25,201 nt of DNA from an uncultured Megasphaera sp. (GTDB lineage Bacteria > Bacillota > Negativicutes > Veillonellales > Megasphaeraceae). The stretch is taken from positions 1-25,201 of the forward strand of contig CABQJB010000006.1 in assembly GCA_902464195.1 (NCBI GenBank). The letters are read 5' to 3'. A program made the position numbers and the translations under genes. Within the stretch, counting starts at the first letter, position 1. The number at the start of each line of letters is the position of its first letter. Of this stretch, positions 8,106 to 15,228 are shown one piece after another. The notes under the pieces were generated by a model. That model worked only from the letters and a program-made list of their open reading frames with translations. It had not been told where the DNA came from and did no database searches.

Positions 8106-8194
8106 TCCAGTCATCTCCTATTCCATAATCTTTTGACTCACTGCGAATAGTCTCTATTCATTAATTCGATACGGAACAGGAAAATCCTGCTATT

Positions 8195-8254
8195 TTTCCA
8201 TTTACTTTATCAGGCCGATGCGGCTTTTTTCAGGTTACAAATTATTTTTTATAG
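8195..8254 (+). repeat. Deletion-scarred relic of the type I toxin-antitoxin locus
   Basis: Bases 8195-8219 match 1358-1382 (antitoxin promoter region) at 21 of 25 positions without gaps. Bases 8218-8233 match 1472-1487 (antitoxin terminator) at 15 of 16. From 8242 the match resumes with the toxin stop codon and the codons before it (one substitution and one deletion against 1497-1510). The two blocks join at a shared AT, as if about 91 bp had been lost from an ancestral copy. The orientation is the same as the intact locus. What remains is not expected to be functional, although GCCG-ATG-CGGC followed by TTTTTT still resembles a weak terminator. Confidence 0.55.
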
Positions 8255-8258
8255 AATA

Positions 8259-8290
8259 TTTACACCATTTATACATTCCTTTGCTATACT
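8259..8290 (+). promoter_or_regulatory. Extended -10 promoter of the HD-domain gene
   Basis: TGC-TATACT (8282-8290) is an extended -10. A possible -35, TTTACA (8259-8264), is 20 nt away, longer than ideal, which fits dependence on the extended -10. Confidence 0.55.
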
Positions 8291-8316
8291 AAAAAGACTA
8301 GCATAGCAAAGGAATG
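8274..8316 (+). promoter_or_regulatory. Long inverted repeat covering the -10 box and ribosome binding site of the HD gene
   Basis: CATTCCTTTGCTAT (8274-8287) is perfectly complementary to 8303-8316. Pairing continues three more base pairs after one mismatch, leaving a loop of about 7 nt. The left arm contains most of the -10 box and the right arm contains the AAAGGA Shine-Dalgarno (8308-8313). It could be a repressor operator or, if transcription started upstream, an RNA hairpin that hides the ribosome binding site. Confidence 0.55.
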
Positions 8317-8323
8317 ATAGATA

Positions 8324-8989
8324 GTGAAGAAATTGACTTATGAAAATATTGCCCATGCGAAAGAGCTGAATGTCTATTTGGAACAGGGAAACCGGGTCCT
8401 CGATGCCCTGGGATATACGGACCATTCGCAAAAGCATACGGCAAAAGTCGCAGTGACGGCCGGTAAGATTTTGAAGAAGCTCGGCTATGACGCCCACATG
8501 GTGGAACTTGTGCGCATTGCCGGTTATATGCATGACCTGGGGAACAGTATCAACCGCGTAGACCATGCCCATACGGGGGCCCTCATGGCGTTCCATTTTC
8601 TCCGCGACTGGGGCGCACCGCCGGAAGATATTGCTGCCATCATCTCGGCCATCGGCCAGCACGATGAACGGAGCGGCATCGCTTTTGACCCCCTGTCTGC
8701 TGCTCTGATCCTGGCCGACAAGAGCGACGTCCGCCGGGACCGCGTCCGCAACACCGTGCCGGAAACCTTCGACAAGCACGACCGCGTCAATTATGCCGCC
8801 CTGTCGTCAAAGCTCCACGTCGACACGCATAAGAAAGTCATTACCTTGAACATCGAGCTCGATGAATCGATTTGCTCCATGATCGATTATTTTGAAATCT
8901 TTTCCCAGCGCATGCTCATGTGCAAGCGGGCAGCCGAAGTCCTGGGCCTGCGCTTCAAACTCGTAGCCAATGGCAATAAAATTGCATGA
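8324..8989 (+). CDS. HD-domain metal-dependent phosphohydrolase
   Basis: This 221-aa soluble protein belongs to the HD superfamily, whose members hydrolyse phosphate esters of nucleotides or cyclic nucleotides using metals held by His and Asp. The HD motif is visible: H34 and H38 in DHSQKH, H70-D71 in YMHDLGN, the HDERSG segment, and a final Asp within LADKSD. The length and layout match small stand-alone HD hydrolases; the substrate cannot be told. I chose GTG 8324 because AAAGGA lies about 10 nt upstream and the N-terminus MKKLTY is natural. The nearby ATG at 8314 is out of frame. It is monocistronic: it has its own promoter and is followed by a terminator at 9048-9091. It is the first gene to the right of the accessory island. 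Confidence 0.88.
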   Translation: MKKLTYENIAHAKELNVYLEQGNRVLDALGYTDHSQKHTAKVAVTAGKILKKLGYDAHMVELVRIAGYMHDLGNSINRVDHAHTGALMAFHFLRDWGAPPEDIAAIISAIGQHDERSGIAFDPLSAALILADKSDVRRDRVRNTVPETFDKHDRVNYAALSSKLHVDTHKKVITLNIELDESICSMIDYFEIFSQRMLMCKRAAEVLGLRFKLVANGNKIA

Positions 8990-9047
8990 CAACTTCCAGC
9001 TACATATAATTACCATAAAAAGTACATATTTCGCAGCTTATCGAAAA

Positions 9048-9091
9048 GAAGGCGACACCTAATTTTTAACATTTAGGCATGTTGCCTTTTT
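9048..9091 (+). terminator. Terminator after the HD-domain gene
   Basis: AAGGCGACACCTAA and TTTAGGCATGTTGCCTT pair, with a small bulge or wobble, around an AT-rich loop, and the 3' side runs into TTTTTCTTTT. Confidence 0.6.
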
Positions 9092-9092
9092 C

Positions 9093-9119
9093 TTTTCCAT
9101 GATACACTTATAGTATGAT
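9093..9119 (+). promoter_or_regulatory. Candidate promoter of the RND efflux operon
   Basis: A -10 like TATGAT (9114-9119) lies 27 nt upstream of the adaptor gene start. The -35 is poor (TTTTCC at 9093-9098, 15-nt spacer). Confidence 0.35.
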
Positions 9120-9146
9120 TTAAAACATGTTGTAGAGAAAGGAATC

Positions 9147-10355
9147 ATGCATATGCTACGTTATGGAAAAGGAACACTGCTCACTATGGTGATGGCCGGA
9201 CTGCTGGCCCTGTCCCTGCTGACGGCAGGTTGCGGCAGTACGACGCAGACCAAAAGTGCCGCCGTGTCGGTCAAGGCTATGAAAGTCCTCCAACAGGATA
9301 CGGCTGTGAGCCACGATTATTCGGGCCAGATTAAATCGACCAACGCCGTTACCATCAAGCCCCGCGTCTCCGGGGAAATCGTGGAAAAATACTTCACGGC
9401 TGGCGATCCCGTTGAAAAGGGGCAGGCCTTGTATAAAATCGACGACCGCCAATATGAATCGGAAGTCCTCTCGGCCAAATCAAATGTCGACAAGGCCCGG
9501 ACGACGCTCAACAACTCCCTTGTCGACTTGAACCGCTATCAGCAGCTGGCAGCTTCCGGCGCCGTAGCCGAACAGACATTGACCAATCAGCAGGCTACGG
9601 TAGACAGCAATCAGTCGAGTTACGACGATGCCAATGCCCTCTTGCAGAAGGCCCAGGAAAACTTAGACGACACCATCATCAGGGCGCCTATTTCCGGCAA
9701 GCTCTCTGTTGACGACGTTCCCAGCGGGACTTATGTCACAGCAGGTAACACGGCCCTGGTATCGGTCGGTTCGATCAACCCTATTTATGTCCAGTTCTCG
9801 ATCAGTGAAAATGAATTCTTGAACTTCCGCATGGCCAATGATAATGAGCCGGAAGACCCTACGCCGCCGACAGCCACCCTGACTTTGAGCAACGGCAAGA
9901 AATACGATGAAATCTCGACATCGTACCAGTTCGACCGGGAAGTATCGGACAGCACTGGTACGATTACGGTCAAGGCGCTCTTCAATAATGCCGATGGCGT
10001 CCTCCTGCCGGGGATGTTCGCCCGTGTCACTATGGAAGGCCGGCCTTTGAAGGATGCCATCCTCGTGCCTCAGCGTGCGGTCCAGCAGGTCCTGGACCAG
10101 TCCTTCGTCATCGTCGTCGGGTCCGATAATAAGTCCGTCGCCCGCGTCGTCACCTTAGGCGACCAGGTCGGCAGCTACTATATCGTCAAGAGCGGCCTCG
10201 ATAAGGACGATGTCGTCGTCGTCGAAGGCCTGAGCAATTTGAAAGAAGGCCAGGACCTGGACGTCACTATGACGACAGCTGACGAACTGGGCTTATCGAT
10301 GACAGCATCGGATTCGTCGGCTTCGACTACTTCCGTATCGCTTACGGCTAAATAA
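9147..10355 (+). CDS. RND efflux periplasmic adaptor lipoprotein (AcrA/MexA family)
   Basis: This membrane fusion protein should link an inner-membrane RND pump to an outer-membrane channel. The N-terminus is a lipoprotein signal with lipobox LTAG-C29. The rest follows the family order: a barrel-sandwich half (SGEIVEKYFTAGDPVEKGQALYKID), an alpha-helical hairpin (about residues 105-170), the second lipoyl half (TIIRAPISGKLSVDDVPSGTYV), a beta-barrel and a membrane-proximal domain. The 402-aa length is normal. Start is ATG 9147 or the in-frame ATG 9153; GAAAGGA sits better for 9153. The transporter gene begins 11 nt after the stop, so the two form an operon. No TolC-like outer-membrane gene or TetR regulator is present in the window. 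Confidence 0.93.
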   Translation: MHMLRYGKGTLLTMVMAGLLALSLLTAGCGSTTQTKSAAVSVKAMKVLQQDTAVSHDYSGQIKSTNAVTIKPRVSGEIVEKYFTAGDPVEKGQALYKIDDRQYESEVLSAKSNVDKARTTLNNSLVDLNRYQQLAASGAVAEQTLTNQQATVDSNQSSYDDANALLQKAQENLDDTIIRAPISGKLSVDDVPSGTYVTAGNTALVSVGSINPIYVQFSISENEFLNFRMANDNEPEDPTPPTATLTLSNGKKYDEISTSYQFDREVSDSTGTITVKALFNNADGVLLPGMFARVTMEGRPLKDAILVPQRAVQQVLDQSFVIVVGSDNKSVARVVTLGDQVGSYYIVKSGLDKDDVVVVEGLSNLKEGQDLDVTMTTADELGLSMTASDSSASTTSVSLTAK

Positions 10356-10366
10356 GGAGGCGCGTC

Positions 10367-11947
10367 ATGTCTAGTTTCTTCATCCGACGGCCGATTTTCG
10401 CCATCGTCATTTCTATCATCATCGTCATCCTGGGGACCCTGTCCCTCCTGTCCCTGCCGATTGCCCAGTATCCGCAGATTTCGCCGCCGACGGTCAATCT
10501 GAGCACGACCTACACCGGGGCCAATGCGACTATCGTCAATCAGACTGTCGCCCAGGTCATCGAAGACCAGCTCAAAGGCGTCGACGATATGTCCTATATG
10601 TCCTCGACGTCGAGCAACGACGGCTCGTACAGCCTGTCCGTCGTCTTCAGCCTGGACAGTGACGGCAATACGGATGCCATCAACGTCCAGAACGATGCCA
10701 ACCTGGCCAAGAACAGCCTGCCCAGCGACGTACAGACCCAGGGCCTGACGGTCCGCCGTTCGTCTGGCGACATGGTCCTCATGGCCAATATCTATTCGCC
10801 GAACGGCACGTATAACCAGGCGTTCCTCAAAAATTATGCCGACATTTACCTGCTCGATAAAATCCAGCGCATCGATGGTGTCGGCAACGTCAATACCTTT
10901 GGGTCCAGCTATGCCATGCGCGTCTGGCTCAATCCGGAAAAACTGGCCGAACGCGGCCTGACTGTCTCCGACGTCATTTCAGCCATCAAGGAACAGAACC
11001 AGTCGGCACCGGCCGGGACCATCGGCAGCCTGCCGGCACCGGCGACACAGGAAAAACAGTACAGCGCCAAAGTCGAAGGCCAGCTGTCGACACCGGAACA
11101 GTTCGGCAACATCATTTTGAAATCGGCCTCGAACGGCCAGTTCGTCTACCTCAAGGATGTCGCCAATATCCAGACGGGGACGCAGAACGAAAGCAGCAAC
11201 TCCAAAATCAATAATAAGAACGGCATCGGCTTCGGCATCCAGCTTTCCAGCGACGCCAATGCCCTGGACACGATTACGGAAGTCAAGAAGGTCCTGGAAC
11301 AGGCCAAGGAAACCTTCCCGCCAGACCTGGATTATACCATTGTCATGGACAATACGAATTTCATCAACGCGTCTATCAACGAAGTCAAAGACACGTTCGT
11401 CGAATCGCTGCTCCTGGTCATCCTCGTCGTCTTCATCTTCCTGCAGAAATGGCGGACGACGCTCATCCCGGTCCTGGCCGTACCGGTTTCTATCGTCGGG
11501 ACTTTTGCGTCCTTTAAAGTCCTCGATTTCACCATCAACACCCTGACCCTCTTCGCCATGGTCCTGGCCATCGGCCTGGTCGTCGATGATGCCATCGTCG
11601 TCATCGAAAACGTCGAAGAGCATATGTCCAAGGATAAACTGTCGGCCAAGGACGCGACGGAAGCGGCCATGAAGGAAGTCCAAGGGCCGATTATCGCCAC
11701 GACCGCCGTCTTGGCCTCGATTTTCATTCCCGTCGCCTTCATCGGCGGCGTCACGGGCGTTCTCTACAAACAGTTCGCCGTGACCATCACCATTTCCGTC
11801 GTCATCTCAGCCTTCGTCGCCCTGACCTTGACGCCGGCCTTATGTGGCATTCTCCTGAAGCCCGATGATAAGGCCATCCAGGCCGGACCGCTGGGTGCTT
11901 TCTTCCGCGGATTCAACCGGACTTTCGACCATTTCAAGGACCGCTAG
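10367..11947 (+). CDS. RND multidrug transporter, N-terminal half (AcrB/HAE1 family), ended by a premature TAG
   Basis: This is the first half of an AcrB-type proton-driven drug exporter, 526 aa. TM1 is residues about 10-28, followed by the first large periplasmic loop and TM2-6. The proton-relay pair in GLVVDDAIVVIENVE falls at D407-D408, the same numbering as E. coli AcrB. The start is well supported by AAGGAGG 7 nt upstream of ATG 10367. The frame ends at TAG 11945-11947, in the cytoplasmic linker between TM6 and TM7. Compared with AcrB (FNR...HHYTDSV), the stop replaces a conserved Tyr, so a TAC/TAT to TAG change is the simplest origin. The frame continues unbroken after it. Either the pump is inactive, the halves are made separately, the TAG is read through, or it is a sequencing error. 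Confidence 0.88.
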   Translation: MSSFFIRRPIFAIVISIIIVILGTLSLLSLPIAQYPQISPPTVNLSTTYTGANATIVNQTVAQVIEDQLKGVDDMSYMSSTSSNDGSYSLSVVFSLDSDGNTDAINVQNDANLAKNSLPSDVQTQGLTVRRSSGDMVLMANIYSPNGTYNQAFLKNYADIYLLDKIQRIDGVGNVNTFGSSYAMRVWLNPEKLAERGLTVSDVISAIKEQNQSAPAGTIGSLPAPATQEKQYSAKVEGQLSTPEQFGNIILKSASNGQFVYLKDVANIQTGTQNESSNSKINNKNGIGFGIQLSSDANALDTITEVKKVLEQAKETFPPDLDYTIVMDNTNFINASINEVKDTFVESLLLVILVVFIFLQKWRTTLIPVLAVPVSIVGTFASFKVLDFTINTLTLFAMVLAIGLVVDDAIVVIENVEEHMSKDKLSAKDATEAAMKEVQGPIIATTAVLASIFIPVAFIGGVTGVLYKQFAVTITISVVISAFVALTLTPALCGILLKPDDKAIQAGPLGAFFRGFNRTFDHFKDR

Positions 11948-11965
11948 ACCGGGAAAGTCGGCTGG

Positions 11966-13549
11966 ATGATCCATCATCTGAAATATGCCGCCGTCTTCCT
12001 CATCCTGGTCACAGGCCTCATGGGCATCTGCTACAAGGTCCTGCCGTCGACGTTCGTCCCCGATGAAGACCAGGGGTACTTCATGGCCAGCATCACCATG
12101 CCTGAAGGGACTTCTCTGAACCAGACCATCAAAACTGTCGACGCAGCAGCGGAAGAGACACGCAAGATTCCCGGCGTCAAAGACGTCATGACCCACGCCG
12201 GCGGCTCTACATCGAATTCCGGCAACCTCTATGTGGCTTTGGAAAATTGGGATGACCGCACATCGAGCGACCTCAGTGCTGAATCAATCATCGCCAAGTT
12301 CAATAAGACTGTCGTCCCCCAGCATCCCGAAGCCCGCGTAGCGGCTTTCAATCCGGCATCCCTGCCCGGCATGGGCCAGGAAGGCGGCTGGACCATGCAG
12401 CTCATGGATAATACGGGCCTGTCCGATACGGAACTGGGTAACGCAGCCAACCAGGTCGTTGCCGCCTGCTCGCAGCGGCCGGAATTGTCCGGTGTCCGCA
12501 CGAGCTATGCCACCAATACGCCGAGCGTCGCCTATACGGTAGACCGTGAAAAGATCAAGAACCTGGGCATCGAACTGTCTGACGTCTTCACGGCCTTGCA
12601 GGCTAACTTCGGCGGTTCGTCGGTCAATGACTTCACCCAGTTCGGCCGGTCGTACAAAGTCATCGTCCAGGCCGACACGTCGTACCGCTCTCAGGCGGAT
12701 AGCCTGAAATTCATTTCCGTCAAGTCATCGTCAGGGAAAATGGTTCCCCTCGATACGCTGCTGACCAGCTCCATGACCACCGGCCCGTCGTCGATTACCC
12801 GTTTCAACGGTGTCCGCAGCGTTACCATCCAGGGCAGCGCCGCCAGCGGCTACAGCTCCGGCGAAGCCATGGCAGCGGCCGAAGAAGCGGCCAAGAGCGT
12901 CATGCCGACGGGGATGACCATCGAATGGTCCGGCCAGAGCCGCGAAGAAAGTACATCGTCCAGTTCGACGACGAAAATCCTGATCATGGCCCTGGTCTTC
13001 GCCTTCCTCTGCCTGGCTGCCCTCTATGAAAGCTGGTCCATGCCGTTCGCCGTCTTGTTCACTGTACCGACGGGGATTTTCGGGGCTGTCGGTTCGGAAT
13101 ACATCATCCGCCAGCTGGCGACCTTGTTCAACGCCAATGCCAGCGGCTTCTTGAACAGCATCTACATGCAGATTGGCGTCATCATGATCATCGGCCTGGC
13201 GGCCAAGAACGCCATCCTCATCGTCGAATTCGCCAAAGAGCGTGTCGACAAGGGTATCGAGCCGATGGAAGCCGTCGTCATCGCCTCCAAGCTCCGCCTG
13301 CGGCCAATCCTGATGACGGCCTTTACAGCCATCATCGGCTGCCTGCCGCTGGCCTTTGCCAGCGGAGCCGGTGCCGGAGCCCGCTGCGGCATGGGCGTCG
13401 CCGTCGTCGGCGGCATGACCTTTGCTACCCTCTGCGGCCTGCTCCTCATCCCGGCGTTCTACATCATTTCCGAAAAAATGGCCCGCAACTTCTGGAAAGC
13501 CACGGGCCTGAAACGAATCAAATTCAAACACCGCATGTTGAGGCGGTGA
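11966..13549 (+). CDS. RND multidrug transporter, C-terminal half (AcrB/HAE1 family)
   Basis: This is the second half of the AcrB-type pump (527 aa from this ATG): TM7, the second large periplasmic loop (FVPDEDQGYFM onwards), and TM8-12. The conserved lysine of the proton pathway is present in GLAAKNAILIVEFAKE (residue 947 in whole-protein numbering). There is no convincing Shine-Dalgarno before ATG 11966 (only GGGAAAG about 8 nt upstream), so if it is made alone it would rely on reinitiation after the TAG 18 nt earlier. It should be read together with the preceding half. A strong terminator follows 2 nt after the stop. Confidence 0.85.
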   Translation: MIHHLKYAAVFLILVTGLMGICYKVLPSTFVPDEDQGYFMASITMPEGTSLNQTIKTVDAAAEETRKIPGVKDVMTHAGGSTSNSGNLYVALENWDDRTSSDLSAESIIAKFNKTVVPQHPEARVAAFNPASLPGMGQEGGWTMQLMDNTGLSDTELGNAANQVVAACSQRPELSGVRTSYATNTPSVAYTVDREKIKNLGIELSDVFTALQANFGGSSVNDFTQFGRSYKVIVQADTSYRSQADSLKFISVKSSSGKMVPLDTLLTSSMTTGPSSITRFNGVRSVTIQGSAASGYSSGEAMAAAEEAAKSVMPTGMTIEWSGQSREESTSSSSTTKILIMALVFAFLCLAALYESWSMPFAVLFTVPTGIFGAVGSEYIIRQLATLFNANASGFLNSIYMQIGVIMIIGLAAKNAILIVEFAKERVDKGIEPMEAVVIASKLRLRPILMTAFTAIIGCLPLAFASGAGAGARCGMGVAVVGGMTFATLCGLLLIPAFYIISEKMARNFWKATGLKRIKFKHRMLRR

Positions 13550-13551
13550 AA

Positions 13552-13582
13552 AAAGGAGCTGTCGCATCGCGACAGCTCCTTT
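13552..13582 (+). terminator. Terminator of the RND efflux operon
   Basis: A perfect 14-bp stem, AAAGGAGCTGTCGC (13552-13565) with its complement at 13569-13582, closes a 3-nt loop. It starts 2 nt after the transporter stop. It may also act on the minus strand, where the nitrilase operon arrives from the right. It forms the edge of the dispersed repeat described separately. Confidence 0.75.
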
Positions 13583-13678
13583 CAAGTTGTTAGTGGCTAG
13601 TTGTTAGTTGTTAGCGGATGGGTTTAAATTTAAAGCTTTTCTCTGCAAACTACAAACTCTGTGCTACAAACTATAAAG
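13552..13678 (+). repeat. Terminator-associated intergenic repeat, copy 1
   Basis: In order the element holds a hairpin with a CTGTCGCAT / GACAG core, a run of TTAG-containing heptamers (GGCTAGT TGTTAGT TGTTAGC), GGATGG, the palindrome TTTAAATTTAAA (13623-13634), and CAAAC/AAACT repeats. The same order recurs in the opposite orientation at 20419-20542. It fills most of the gap between the efflux and nitrilase operons. Confidence 0.65.
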
Positions 13679-13727
13679 TAAACGGGGCATCACATGATGG
13701 CAGAAACCTTCGTGCGACAGCACCTCC

Positions 13728-14651
13728 CTACTCATGTACGATGAGTTCCAGGATGTCTGGGCGGGTGTAGTGGCCGGCGGCGTCGAATTCCATGTGACGC
13801 AGGACGACTTGGTCTATATCCAGGTCGGCGTAGATGATGGCTTCCCGGTCCCAGACGGGTTCGGTGATGTAATGGCCGCACGGGTCGATGATGCAGCTAC
13901 CGCCGCGGCAGGCCGTATCGTTCAACTTGGCGACGGCCCCGCTTTCGACCAGGTCGGCCGGGTACATGTCCTTGGTGAAATACTGGTCGACGTTGAAGAC
14001 GTAGCAGCGCCCTTCGATGGCGATGTGCTTGACCGTATCCTGCCATTCCGGGTTGTCATTGGTATTCGGTGCCAAATAGAGGCTGACGCCTTTCTGGTAA
14101 AGCGCCGTCCGGGCCAGGGGCATATAATTTTCCCAGCAGATGAGCGAACCCATAGGCCCCCACGGCGTCTGGACGATGGGGAAATACGTCGACGGGTCAT
14201 GGGAATCAGCCCATATATAGCGTTCAGCCCCAGTCGGCTTGATTTTCCGATGGTGTGCCGCCAGCGTGCCGTCCGGTGCAAAGATGACGTTACTGCAATA
14301 CAGGGAATACGTCGTTTCGTCCCGTTCGGTAATGCCAAGGCTGACATAGGCCCCGACAGCTTTGGCCGCAGCCGCTACGTCCTGCAGGTCCTGACGGACG
14401 ACGACGGCCTGGTCATAATAGCGCTTCCAGTCGGCCCGTTCGGCTTCGGACCGGCTGCCGACAGTAAAACCAAAAGTCAGGCCATAGGGATAGCACGGGA
14501 CCAGCGATTCGGGAAAGACGATGAGCTTGGCCCCATTCCGGCCAGCTTCCTCGATTTGATGGACGACTTTCTGCAGCGTCGCCTGTTTATCGAAAAATAC
14601 AGGAGTTGCCTGTACGATAGCGGCTCGTAATGTTTTTTGTAGGTTTCTCAT
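13728..14651 (-). CDS. Nitrilase-family carbon-nitrogen hydrolase
   Basis: The enzyme is predicted to hydrolyse an organic nitrile to a carboxylic acid and ammonia. The Glu-Lys-Cys triad of the superfamily is visible: E48 in VFPESLVPCYPYG, K136 in HRKIKPT and C172 in LICWENY. The FPES-PxYPxG and ICWEN-PL contexts are those of true nitrilases rather than amidases or beta-ureidopropionases. The 307-aa length is slightly short but complete. GAGG lies 7 nt upstream of ATG 14651. It is last in a minus-strand run behind LysR, an OYE oxidoreductase and a YfcE-like gene, 24 nt after the latter, so it is probably cotranscribed. The substrate is unknown. Confidence 0.9.
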   Translation of the reverse strand: MRNLQKTLRAAIVQATPVFFDKQATLQKVVHQIEEAGRNGAKLIVFPESLVPCYPYGLTFGFTVGSRSEAERADWKRYYDQAVVVRQDLQDVAAAAKAVGAYVSLGITERDETTYSLYCSNVIFAPDGTLAAHHRKIKPTGAERYIWADSHDPSTYFPIVQTPWGPMGSLICWENYMPLARTALYQKGVSLYLAPNTNDNPEWQDTVKHIAIEGRCYVFNVDQYFTKDMYPADLVESGAVAKLNDTACRGGSCIIDPCGHYITEPVWDREAIIYADLDIDQVVLRHMEFDAAGHYTRPDILELIVHE

Positions 14652-14675
14652 GGTGAATCCTCGCTTCCGATAAAA

Positions 14676-15227
14676 TTAAAGTGATAAGACGAGCTGGTGA
14701 AAGGCCTGGCCGTCCATGTCCTTCCAGGTAAAGGCATTCCCGTCCCAGAGGAGATAGCTGTGCGGACTATTATCTTTAGGCAGGGACGTCGAACCGGGAT
14801 TCAAGTAATAGTTATCCTGGCCGAAGGGCTGCCAGGCCGGGACATGGGTATGGCCGTGGAGCAGGATGTCACCTGGCTGCATGGGCGGCAGGGACTCCAG
14901 GTTGTACTGGTCGCCATGGGTCGCATAGACGAGGCGGCTTCCCTGAGTCAGGATGGCATAGGTGGCCATGATAGGGAATTCCAGTACCATCTGGTCCACG
15001 TCAGCATCACAGTTCCCGCGGACACAGAGGATGGCCTCTTTGACTTCGTTGAGCATGGCAAAGACTTCCTTCGGTGCATAGTCCTTGGGCAGGTCGTTGC
15101 GCGGTCCGTGATAGAGGATGTCGCCGAGCAGGACCAGGCGGTCTGCGCCCTCCCGCTTCCAGGCGTCGAGCATACGGCGGCAGTAATAAGCCGAGCCGTG
15201 GATATCTGAAGCAATGAAGAATTTCAA
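14676..15227 (-). CDS. yfcE: YfcE-like metallophosphodiesterase
   Basis: This small cytoplasmic calcineurin-like phosphodiesterase (MJ0936/YfcE family) has all metal-binding motifs: SDIHGS near the N-terminus, GDILYHGP, GNCD, and GHTH near the C-terminus. The segment GPRNDLPKDYAPKEV is very like E. coli YfcE. I chose TTG 15227, giving MKFFIASDIHGS and 183 aa, the normal length. AAAGGGGCG lies 7 nt upstream, and the TAA of the OYE gene ends one base before it. Longer in-frame starts would overlap the OYE gene and add a tail with no family similarity. The physiological substrate of the family is uncertain (bis-p-nitrophenyl phosphate in vitro). Confidence 0.88.
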   Translation of the reverse strand: MKFFIASDIHGSAYYCRRMLDAWKREGADRLVLLGDILYHGPRNDLPKDYAPKEVFAMLNEVKEAILCVRGNCDADVDQMVLEFPIMATYAILTQGSRLVYATHGDQYNLESLPPMQPGDILLHGHTHVPAWQPFGQDNYYLNPGSTSLPKDNSPHSYLLWDGNAFTWKDMDGQAFHQLVLSL

Positions 15228-15228
15228 T

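Larger units (their letters stand above)
10367..13549 (+). pseudogene. Whole AcrB/HAE1-type RND transporter gene with one in-frame stop codon
   Basis: Ignoring the TAG at codon 527, the frame reads through to TGA 13547-13549 and encodes 1060 residues, the usual length for this family, with all twelve expected membrane helices and no other lesion. The two halves are in the same frame, with only six codons between the TAG and the ATG at 11966. Apart from this base the gene looks under selection (intact motifs D407/D408 and K947, strong codon bias), which suggests a very recent nonsense change or an error in the sequence. Confidence 0.7.

Noticed and set aside
8176..8188. Small inverted repeat CAGGA-AAA-TCCTG upstream of the giant ATPase gene
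   Set aside because: Five-base arms with a 3-nt loop occur often by chance, and no function fits its position.
12731..13585. 284-codon minus-strand frame opposite the RND transporter, rich in Asp, Gly and His
   Set aside because: It is a shadow of the strongly coding plus-strand transporter gene and carries no recognisable domain.
13734..14630. 298-codon plus-strand frame opposite the nitrilase
   Set aside because: The minus strand holds the complete catalytic triad of a nitrilase; this frame is its complement with no ribosome binding site.
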